Below the pieces are notes generated by a model. That model was not told the DNA's origin. It saw only the letters and a list, made by a program, of their open reading frames with translations, and ran no database searches. Shown here piece after piece: positions 27,680 through 35,453 of a stretch of 52,479 nucleotides of DNA; the stretch's first letter is position 1, and every line of letters starts with the position of its first letter. The position numbers were made by a program, and so were the translations under genes. The stretch is from Acidovorax sp. Its GTDB lineage: Bacteria; Pseudomonadota; Gammaproteobacteria; Burkholderiales; Burkholderiaceae_C. The DNA lies in the NCBI GenBank assembly GCA_024711405.1, contig JANJSZ010000143.1, positions 1 through 52,479 on the forward strand, given 5' to 3'.

Positions 27680-28338
27680 GCCGCACTCTCTTCGGTCGCA
27701 GCCACGTTGGCGCCGCGCTCGATCACATATTCGACGTCCACCAGCTTGCGCGAATGGTTCAGGTCCGATTGCGCGATGAGGACCGACAGCGCGCTGCCAC
27801 GCAGTCCGGCGATGACCTCGCCCAGTCGCATCGACAAGGCTGGCGCAACGCCTTCAAAGGGCTCGTCAAGCAACAGCAGGCGCTTGCCGATCGCCAAAGC
27901 CCGCGCCAAGGCAACCAACTTTTGCTGGCCACCCGATAACAGGAGCGCACGACGTTCGCGCATGGCAGTCAGTTCAGGTAGCACCCCGTATACGAAGTCG
28001 AGCCGCTGCGTAGCGTTGTGAGCGCCTGTCGCCCACAGAGGCACGAGAATGTTCTCCTCAACCGTCAGTTCGGGCACCAAGCCACGGTCTTCGGGCATGT
28101 AGCCGATACCGAGCGCAGCGCGCTCATGCTTGGGCGTTTTCGCCAGGTCCTTTCCGTCGAAGTAGATGGTGCCTTGAGTGGGTACGAGGTGGCCCATCAC
28201 CGAACGAAGCAGCGTGGTTTTGCCCGCGCCGTTTCGACCGATGAGCCCAGTCATGCTGCTGTGCGCAACGGTCAGGCTCAGGCCTCGCAGCACCTGCACG
28301 GAACCGATGGAGACATGGATCGATTGGATGGCGAGCAT
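27676..28338 (-). CDS. Branched-chain amino acid-type ABC transporter ATP-binding protein (LivF-like)
   Basis: GLIGRNGAGKTTLLRSVMG; LLLSGGQQKLVALARAL; LLLLDEPFEGVAP; 4-nt overlap with ligase. Confidence 0.92.
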   Translation of the reverse strand: MLAIQSIHVSIGSVQVLRGLSLTVAHSSMTGLIGRNGAGKTTLLRSVMGHLVPTQGTIYFDGKDLAKTPKHERAALGIGYMPEDRGLVPELTVEENILVPLWATGAHNATQRLDFVYGVLPELTAMRERRALLLSGGQQKLVALARALAIGKRLLLLDEPFEGVAPALSMRLGEVIAGLRGSALSVLIAQSDLNHSRKLVDVEYVIERGANVAATEESAA

Positions 28339-28341
28339 CGC

Positions 28342-29151
28342 TTACTCCTGCTGTAGGGTGCCAGTTACGTAGCGGCGCACGTCATCGGTGGCGAGCGCAG
28401 CCTGCGGCGTGTTGTCGGCAATGATGCGGCCGCTGTAGAAAGCGATCACGCGATCGGCGTAGCGCTTGACAATGTCCATGTCGTGCTCCACGAAGAGCAC
28501 CGCCATCGACTCCTGGCCGAGCGCGGTCATGATGATTTCCATCATCGGGAATTTCTCTTCCGCAGAAACACCGCTGGTGGGCTCGTCGAGCAGCAGCAGG
28601 CGCGGGTGGCCTGTCATGGCCATGGCAATGTCCAGCAGCTTGCGCACGCCGCCGGGCAGCTCGGCGACCCGGCGTTCGCGGTGCTCGCTGAGGTTGAAGC
28701 GCGCCAAGAGCGCGTCGGCGCGCACTACCGCATCGGCATGCCGTGCGGACTGCCAGAACGAGAGCCTGTTTTCGTGGCAGGCCGTGGCCACCAGCATGTT
28801 GTCAAGGACCGACAACTCCTGAAATAGCTGCGGAATCTGAAACGACCGTGCCACGCCCAGGTGCGTAATCTCGCGCGGCGTGAGCCGCGTGATGTCGCGT
28901 TCGCCCAGCACAATGCTGCCGGTGTCAGGCTTGAGGTAGCCGGTGATCATGTTGACGAACGTCGTCTTGCCTGCCCCGTTGCTGCCGATCAGGCTTACCC
29001 TTTCACCGACACCGATGGCGACCTCAATGCCGCTGGCCGCAACCACTGCACCAAAGCGTTTCTCGATGCCGCTGGCACGCAGCAGAATCTCGCGTTCTGC
29101 CAAGGCGGTAGGTTGCTTCGCTCTGGTGCGCGGATGCAAAACGGCGCTCAT
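28342..29151 (-). CDS. ABC transporter ATP-binding protein (LivG-like)
   Basis: SLIGSNGAGKTTFVNMITGYLKPDTGSIVLGERDITRL; LLLLDEPTSGVS; ILFVEHD-type region. Confidence 0.92.
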   Translation of the reverse strand: MSAVLHPRTRAKQPTALAEREILLRASGIEKRFGAVVAASGIEVAIGVGERVSLIGSNGAGKTTFVNMITGYLKPDTGSIVLGERDITRLTPREITHLGVARSFQIPQLFQELSVLDNMLVATACHENRLSFWQSARHADAVVRADALLARFNLSEHRERRVAELPGGVRKLLDIAMAMTGHPRLLLLDEPTSGVSAEEKFPMMEIIMTALGQESMAVLFVEHDMDIVKRYADRVIAFYSGRIIADNTPQAALATDDVRRYVTGTLQQE

Positions 29152-30143
29152 GAGCGGTCTCCTTTCGCGCTGCGATCGACCCACAACGAGCCGATCCCGC
29201 GGGGCAGGAAGCGGATCATCACCAGCAGAAATAGACCGAGCGACAACTGCCAAGTGTTGGGGAAATAGAGGCTGGAGAACGAGCGCACAACCTCCAACAG
29301 CGTTGATGCGATAAACACCGCGAGCACGCTCTGCCAGCCAGCGAGAATCGCAACGAAGACGAACTCGCCAGAGGTGGTCCAGAAGCTGAAGTTCGGGTCG
29401 ATGTGGCCGAGCGACATCACGGTCAGCGCACCGCCCACGCCCCCGGCAAAGGCCGCGAGAAGGTAGTTGATGCCCATCGCCTGTTTAACCGAACCGCCGA
29501 GGTATTCAACACGCAGTTCATTCTCGCGCACTGCCAGCGTGACTAGGCCGCGCGTCGAATGGAAATAAACGTGCGCCATCAGCGCAAAGATTCCAGCGAC
29601 CGCGATCGTCACGCCGTAGAGCACATAGGCCACACGCTCATCCGCCAGCGTCTGGCCAAACAGCGTGGGGCGGCCCATGTTGAAGCCGTCGGATCCGCCC
29701 AGCGCGTTGGTCTTCACCAAGGCGCCGTAGCAGACCATGGACAGCGCAAGTGTCAGCATGGCGAAGAAAATGCCACGGTAGCGTGCGAGCAGAGGCGCAA
29801 AAGGCGCAGCCACCACCAGTGCCGCCACGCCACCCATCAGCGCCAGGCCGAGTGCGTCGGTAATGCCGAGCTTATTAAAAGTCAGCGCTGCCGCATAGCC
29901 GCCTACCGAAAACACCAGGCCCTGGCCGAAAGACACCACGCCGCCGCGCATCAGCAATACGATGCCCAGTGACACCAGTCCGTGCGATGCAGCCATAGTG
30001 AGCAGAAAGACCAGCCACCGTGGCATGAAGGCGCCGCCAATAATCAGCGCAGCGATCGAGGCGATGCCTACCAGCAGCGCAAGGGTTCGACGCGGCGCGT
30101 ATGGAACGGCCACTGGGGCAGGAGTGAGAGGAATACTCTGCAT
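29148..30143 (-). CDS. ABC transporter permease (LivM-like)
   Basis: Hydrophobic; GLVSLGIVLLMRGGVVSFGQGLVFSVGGYAAAL; LAVRENELRVEYLGGSVKQAMGINYLLAAFAGGVGGALT. Confidence 0.9.
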   Translation of the reverse strand: MQSIPLTPAPVAVPYAPRRTLALLVGIASIAALIIGGAFMPRWLVFLLTMAASHGLVSLGIVLLMRGGVVSFGQGLVFSVGGYAAALTFNKLGITDALGLALMGGVAALVVAAPFAPLLARYRGIFFAMLTLALSMVCYGALVKTNALGGSDGFNMGRPTLFGQTLADERVAYVLYGVTIAVAGIFALMAHVYFHSTRGLVTLAVRENELRVEYLGGSVKQAMGINYLLAAFAGGVGGALTVMSLGHIDPNFSFWTTSGEFVFVAILAGWQSVLAVFIASTLLEVVRSFSSLYFPNTWQLSLGLFLLVMIRFLPRGIGSLWVDRSAKGDRS

Positions 30144-30146
30144 AGG

Positions 30147-31043
30147 TCAAATCTTTCGCGCTTGAATGCGTTGAAATAGCCCTTCGGGCCTGACGATGAG
30201 CACCAGCGCCATCACGATGTAGATGGAGAAGAGCTCGATTTCTGGCATGACGTGCACCGCAAAAGATCGCGCGAGACCCACGATGAGTGCGCCGATGGCG
30301 GCGCCCTCAATGCTCCCAAGCCCGCCGATGATCACGACGGCAAAGGACACGATGATCACGCCGACCGACACTCCCGGCTGTACCGAGATCAGAGGTGCCG
30401 TGAAGGCGCCGCCGAGGGCGGCGAGGAAAATGCCGGCCGAGAAGGCCAGCAGGTAAACGCGCGAGACATTCACACCCATGCTGGCTGCGACCTCTTCGCT
30501 GTGGATCACGGCGAGCACTATCTTGCCGTGGCGGGTGCAATTGAGCCCCCACCAGACGGCCAGCCCCACGATAACCGCGATGACCATCAGCATGAAGTCG
30601 TAACCCACATACACCTGGGTACCGATTTCCACGTTTCCAAAGAGTGCGTAGGGCTCCGAGACGTAGTACGGATTGGCACCCCAGATGAGCTTGGTGACGT
30701 CTTCCAGGATCAGAAACAAGGCGTAGGTGACCAGCACCAGCAACACCTCATCACGGCCGTAAAAAAAGCGCAACAAATAGCGCTCGGTCAGCGGCGCGAA
30801 GATCAGTGCCACCGCAATCGCAGCCAGCAACATCGCAACCAGTGACCATTGCGGCGCGAAATTCAGGGTGGCAAACCAACCCACGAGGCTGGCGGCGGCA
30901 TAGGCGCCCAGTGCATAGAAGCTGCCATGCGCGATATTGAGAATCTTCAGCACACCGAACACGAGCGTGAGCCCGAGCGCAACGATGAAGAGCCACGACG
31001 CATAGCTCAGACCGTCGATGAGGATGGTGATGGCGGTATTCAT
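30147..31043 (-). CDS. ABC transporter permease (LivH-like)
   Basis: LFIVALGLTLVFGVLKILNIAHGSFYALGAYAAASL; GGLGSIEGAAIGALIVGLARSF. Confidence 0.9.
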   Translation of the reverse strand: MNTAITILIDGLSYASWLFIVALGLTLVFGVLKILNIAHGSFYALGAYAAASLVGWFATLNFAPQWSLVAMLLAAIAVALIFAPLTERYLLRFFYGRDEVLLVLVTYALFLILEDVTKLIWGANPYYVSEPYALFGNVEIGTQVYVGYDFMLMVIAVIVGLAVWWGLNCTRHGKIVLAVIHSEEVAASMGVNVSRVYLLAFSAGIFLAALGGAFTAPLISVQPGVSVGVIIVSFAVVIIGGLGSIEGAAIGALIVGLARSFAVHVMPEIELFSIYIVMALVLIVRPEGLFQRIQARKI

Positions 31044-31080
31044 GCCCGTCCTGGTATATGTTGTGGGGGTGACAATGAGG

Positions 31081-31111
31081 CCGTCAGCCCGCGCGCTGCT
31101 CGGGCTGACGG
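31081..31111 (-). terminator. Stem-loop between ABC substrate-binding gene and LivH-like gene (attenuator/processing hairpin)
   Basis: CCGTCAGCCCG-N9-CGGGCTGACGG perfect 11-bp stem. Confidence 0.6.
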
Positions 31112-31151
31112 AGTCTCCGTGCCACTGGGATACGATGCAGCGCTTAGGCGC

Positions 31152-32495
31152 TTAGCACTTCGATCCGGCGAATCCGCTCTTGATCCATTCTTCCGATTTC
31201 ATGTGAGCGGGCGGGTTGACGCACTCGGCCGGGAAGCGCTGGATATCGTCGATCACCACCATCTTTTTGGCCGCGTCGTAGCGCGTCTTGCCAATGGCGG
31301 TTTCTTGCATCGCCTGCTGGCCGTCACCCAGCGCCATGCGGATCTTTCCAGCGGGGGAATCCCATTCCATGCCTTTGAGCGCAGCCGCCAGTTGCTCTGA
31401 CGTGGGCTTCTTGCCGCCATTGGCCGCCATGGCCTTCTCGGCGGCGAGCTTCAAGCCCATGAGCGCCTGCGCCATGCGGTAGGGAGCCTGTGCCGGGTAG
31501 GTGTTGTAGCCCTTTTGGTACGTACTCCACCACCAGTCGTTCAACGCTGACTTGGGCGAGAGCAGGCCGTAGGCGCCGCGCGCACCAAGGATCGCGCCGT
31601 CGGGCATCTTGTTGCCCAGATTGGTCAGTACATGGTCAGCGGCAGACAGCACTACTTGCGAGCGTTTGAACAGTCCGCGTGGACCCGACTGCAGGATGAA
31701 TGCCTGCAGGTCACCACCCCACAGGCTGGAATGCGTGACGTCGGCACTCTTGGACATTAATACTGATATTTCGGTACCGTACTGGCCTGCGCCGAACTTG
31801 GGCAGCAGATCCTCGCCCAGCTTTGCACCTGGATAGAGCTGGGCCATCGACAGCATGAAGTCCTTGCGCGAATCCTGGCCCCATGCATAGTCTTGGTTGA
31901 TCATGTTGTACGTTGCGACTTTGATGTCGCGCGCCTTCATGTAGCGGGCTAATGCGACGTTGTCCATGGTGGCGTGCGACGCCGTGCGAAAGACGTAGTT
32001 GTATTTCGCATCCTCGAAGATGCGCGGCGTGCCGCAGTCGTAGAGGATGAGGAACTTCTTCAATTCCTCTGCGACCGGGGCCGCGGCCAGGCAATCCCCA
32101 GAACTGACGTAGCCGATTACCGCATCAACTTTTTCGCGGTCGTAGAGATTGCGCAGCTCTTGCACCTGCTTGGTCGCGCCGCCGTTCTCATCTACATAGA
32201 TGGCTTCAATCTTCATGCCACCGAAACCGGTTTTGTTGTACGGAGCAGGCGCCTCGCCTTTGTTGAACGCATCCACTAACACCTTCGCACCGTTGACGGC
32301 GGGAATGCCAAAGCTTTCCGCCGCTTGGCCCGAGAGAAAACTGACAACGCCGATCTTGAAGGTTTCCTGCGCATGGGCGGTCATGCCGAGCGCGACCATG
32401 CCGACGGCTACCGCGCTCCGCGCCAAATGGCGGTACCAGATGGCCGGTTGTGGCAACCCCGAAATTTGTTGATGCTTCTTCTGCTTCGATTCCAT
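31152..32495 (-). CDS. ABC transporter substrate-binding protein (LivK-like, periplasmic)
   Basis: Signal peptide; FKIGVVSFLSGQAAESFGIPAVNGAKVLVDAFNKGEAPAPYNKTGFGGMKIEAIYVDENGGATKQVQELRNL. Confidence 0.9.
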   Translation of the reverse strand: MESKQKKHQQISGLPQPAIWYRHLARSAVAVGMVALGMTAHAQETFKIGVVSFLSGQAAESFGIPAVNGAKVLVDAFNKGEAPAPYNKTGFGGMKIEAIYVDENGGATKQVQELRNLYDREKVDAVIGYVSSGDCLAAAPVAEELKKFLILYDCGTPRIFEDAKYNYVFRTASHATMDNVALARYMKARDIKVATYNMINQDYAWGQDSRKDFMLSMAQLYPGAKLGEDLLPKFGAGQYGTEISVLMSKSADVTHSSLWGGDLQAFILQSGPRGLFKRSQVVLSAADHVLTNLGNKMPDGAILGARGAYGLLSPKSALNDWWWSTYQKGYNTYPAQAPYRMAQALMGLKLAAEKAMAANGGKKPTSEQLAAALKGMEWDSPAGKIRMALGDGQQAMQETAIGKTRYDAAKKMVVIDDIQRFPAECVNPPAHMKSEEWIKSGFAGSKC

Positions 32496-32515
32496 GTCTG
32501 TCTCCTTGTAGTGAA

Positions 32516-33262
32516 CTAGGGTGCTGTCGTGATGGGCGTGCGCATGTCCAAGCCCGTCATCTCGAAACCTTTTTGAAAATCAACCATGTGCTTTCGCGTC
32601 CACTCGGTGGCGGATTGCACGTCCTTGCACAGAAGTGCATCGAGGATGGCGCGATGCGCCACCAGGTTGCGCGCCTTGGACTGAGGCAAGTGCAGATGGA
32701 TCTGCAGCAGCGTAGGGTTGTAGAGCAGGCTGATCGGCTCGCGTGCGAGCATGAGCGCGCGGTTGTGGCTGGCGCGGCCGACCAAGGCGTGGAATTCAAC
32801 GTCGAGCTCAACGAGGCGGATGTTCTCTTCCATCGACGTTGCACCGCGAGCTTGGAGTTCTGCGGTGAGCGCCGTGTTGGCTTCCAGCGCCTCGATATCT
32901 TCGGAGTTCGCCTGTACCGCAGCGAGTCCGGCGGCAAGCGGCTCCAGCGTGACGGCGACCTGCCACAGCTCCTGGAAGGTGGTCTGTTGCAGCAATAACA
33001 AGCGCGTTGCACGGGGGGCAAGGTCGTAGAGGCCCGGCAAGGTGACGAAAAGCCGGCGCCCTTCGCGGCGCTGCAGCAGCCCCTCTTGCTCGATCTGACG
33101 GATGGCTTCTCGCACCGTGGAGCGATGGACGCCGAATTGCTCGGCCAAGCTCTGCTCGGTCGGCATTGGCATGCCAGGCTGGATTTGTCCACTGAGAATG
33201 CTGCGTTCGATCTCTGCGGAAACGGCCTTGTAGGCTGGCTCGATGCGAAGCCGGTTGAACAT
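32516..33262 (-). CDS. GntR/FadR family transcriptional regulator
   Basis: AYKAVSAEIERSILSGQIQPGMPMPTEQSLAEQFGVHRSTVREAIRQIEQEGLLQRREGRRLFV; FCD-type C-terminus; longer ORF opens at 33436. Confidence 0.88.
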   Translation of the reverse strand: MFNRLRIEPAYKAVSAEIERSILSGQIQPGMPMPTEQSLAEQFGVHRSTVREAIRQIEQEGLLQRREGRRLFVTLPGLYDLAPRATRLLLLQQTTFQELWQVAVTLEPLAAGLAAVQANSEDIEALEANTALTAELQARGATSMEENIRLVELDVEFHALVGRASHNRALMLAREPISLLYNPTLLQIHLHLPQSKARNLVAHRAILDALLCKDVQSATEWTRKHMVDFQKGFEMTGLDMRTPITTAP

Positions 33263-33623
33263 CGAACCATCGGCGAGCGCCTTCGCTTTGCCAGATGGCG
33301 ATGCGACGCTCTCAGATGGTGTGCCTGCCTTGCGGCGTGACGGATGAATGCGACCGTTCAATCGATGTCTCCTTGCGGCTGTCGCGCTGCAATTTGTTTG
33401 TCGGACAATCGGATTTTGGGTAGCTCGTGCGTTCACCCGTTATCGGGTTTTCCCGCGCCTGTCAGAAAGCCTGCGCCTTGGGAATGCCATTTCTAGGCGG
33501 CTTCCAAATGGAAGAGGCCAGAAATCGGTCGTAGCTATAGAGCCGCGAAGACGTCACGCCACGGCCAGCGCAGCTAGGGCGTGCCATCAATCGGTATCCG
33601 AGTGCAACCAAAGGCCATGGTGC

Positions 33624-33775
33624 TCAATTGAGCCAAACCATGGTTACGGCCAAGTGAATGGCACCCAGAAAATTGCGCGCCGTCTTGTCATAACGCGTAG
33701 CAATGGCCCGGTATCGCTTAAGACGCGCAAAGAAGTTCTCGATCAGGTGGCGCACCTTGTACTGAATCGCCGGGT
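33624..33775 (-). pseudogene. IS5-family transposase C-terminal remnant
   Basis: Minus-strand translation GSSDPAIQYKVRHLIENFFARLKRYRAIATRYDKTARNFLGAIHLAVTMVWLN*; no upstream catalytic portion present. Confidence 0.82.
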
Positions 33776-33797
33776 CTGAACTGCCCCCCAGAAACAA

Positions 33798-33822
33798 CCA
33801 TGCCCCGACCTGCGGGGCATGG
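33798..33822 (-). terminator. Intrinsic terminator-like hairpin downstream of flagellar-rod-like gene
   Basis: CCATGCCCCG-N5-CGGGGCATGG, followed on the minus strand by TTGTTTC. Confidence 0.6.
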
Positions 33823-33844
33823 GGGGCGGGGGCGATGCAAACGT

Positions 33845-34150
33845 TCAGGCCTTTGTATCCAGCAGCGAGCCCATCCTCTCGTCCTGCGCCCTGATGGTCT
33901 GCAGGTTGGCCTTGAAGGCGTAGGTGGCCGCCATCTGCTCCACGGCCTCCTGCTCCAGCGCCACACCTTTTTCGCTGGCCTCGCGCTGCACCGTGGCATG
34001 CACGCCCGCACTGTCTTCAACGGCCTGTTGCTCCACCCCCTGGCGGCGATAGCCGGGCGTGTTCATGTTGGCCACGTTGTGGGCCGACGCATCCAGCCGC
34101 AACTGTGCGGCCTGCAGGCCCGAACTGCCGATGGAAGCAATGCTTGTCAT
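33845..34150 (-). CDS. Short flagellar basal-body rod-like protein (orphan)
   Basis: MTSIASIGSSGLQAAQLRLDASAHNVANMNTPGYRRQ (rod N-terminal motif) and C-terminal ANLQTIRAQDERMGSLLDTKA. Confidence 0.78.
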   Translation of the reverse strand: MTSIASIGSSGLQAAQLRLDASAHNVANMNTPGYRRQGVEQQAVEDSAGVHATVQREASEKGVALEQEAVEQMAATYAFKANLQTIRAQDERMGSLLDTKA

Positions 34151-34225
34151 CATGTGCTCCGCTGGAAACGCACCAAAGGGCAAGCATTGTCTGCCTGTCC
34201 TGCGCACAGGGCAACTCACTGCCAC

Positions 34226-35158
34226 TCACCCATGCGCCTGCACCAGGCATTGCGCAAACGCCTGCGCAGCGCGCGGTGGCTGGGGCGACTTGCGCAGCAC
34301 GCTGACAAACTGGCAGCGGTAGAAAAACTGCGCGGGCTGCACGGCCTGCATCAGGCCCTGGCGCACGAAGGCTTCGGCGTAGTGGTCGGGCAGAAAGCCC
34401 AGATAGCGGCCCGAGAGGATCAGCGTGGCGATCGACTCCTGGTCAAACCCCGTGGCCTTGCGCGGCAGGTGTGCGCGGTGGCTCAGCTCCATGTTGGGCG
34501 AGTGGTAGCCCAGGCCGGCAAACTGGTGGGTGCGCAAGGCGTCCCAGGTCAGGGCCGCGTGGTCGGCCCCGAACAGCGGGTGGCGCGCGCCGCAGTACAG
34601 CAGCATGGTCTCGGTGAACAGGTTGGCATACACCAGGCTTTGCGAGGCGCGGTGCGCCGGGATGATGCCGATATGCAGGCTGCCGTCGATCAGCCCCCGC
34701 TCGATGGCATTGATCGAGGCCACATGCATCTGCAGGCTCACGTCCGGTGCCTGTTCGGAGAACAGCGCAATCGCGTCGCCGATGTGCGCCGCCGGGTTGC
34801 TGGCGGTCTTGTCGAATACCGCCACCTCCAGGCGCCCGCCCATGCGGCGGTGGATGTCGTCGATGCTGCTGCGAAACGCGTCCACGGCGCTCAGCAACCG
34901 CAGGGTTTCGTCGTACACGCGCTGGCCCTCGGGCGTGAGGGCAAAGCCCGCCCGCCCGCGCCGGCACAGCGTGAGGCCCAGGCGCGTCTCCAGGTCTTTC
35001 ATGTGGCGGCTCACGGTGCTGGTGCCGATGTTCAGCTCCAGCTCGGCCGCCGACATGCCGCCGCACTCGGCCACGCTCTTGAACACCTGCAGCAGGCGCA
35101 GGTCCATGTCGCTGAGCTGGCCCAGCACGGCACGTTCACGGGGGGAAGGGGCGGGCAT
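34226..35158 (-). CDS. LysR family transcriptional regulator
   Basis: LSDMDLRLLQVFKSVAECGGMSAAELELNIGTSTVSRHMKDLETRLGLTLCRRGRAGFALT. Confidence 0.9.
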   Translation of the reverse strand: MPAPSPRERAVLGQLSDMDLRLLQVFKSVAECGGMSAAELELNIGTSTVSRHMKDLETRLGLTLCRRGRAGFALTPEGQRVYDETLRLLSAVDAFRSSIDDIHRRMGGRLEVAVFDKTASNPAAHIGDAIALFSEQAPDVSLQMHVASINAIERGLIDGSLHIGIIPAHRASQSLVYANLFTETMLLYCGARHPLFGADHAALTWDALRTHQFAGLGYHSPNMELSHRAHLPRKATGFDQESIATLILSGRYLGFLPDHYAEAFVRQGLMQAVQPAQFFYRCQFVSVLRKSPQPPRAAQAFAQCLVQAHG

Positions 35159-35453
35159 TGCGGTGATACGGGCAAGGGAAAAACAGCCCCCAAGACTACC
35201 AGCCCGATCGCCGGTGCCGGCGCGAACGCAATAGCCTAAAAAAGCTATACCGCCACCCCAAAGCGGTACTTGTGCAGGAAAAACCGGCTGCTTACGATGA
35301 TTTCGCAGGCTGGATCAACAGGAGTCTGTGCTGGTCAAAAGTGGTCATGACAGCGCAGCAAACCTGTTGGAGTTGCGGCAATGGTGCATGCAGTGCACCG
35401 CTGGTGCGTCCCGCGTGCGTATTTTCGCCAAGATTCACACATTACGACTTCCT

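Noticed and set aside
33800-35239. 479-aa plus-strand ORF opposite flagellar-like and LysR genes
   Set aside because: Shadow ORF; the minus strand carries recognisable families
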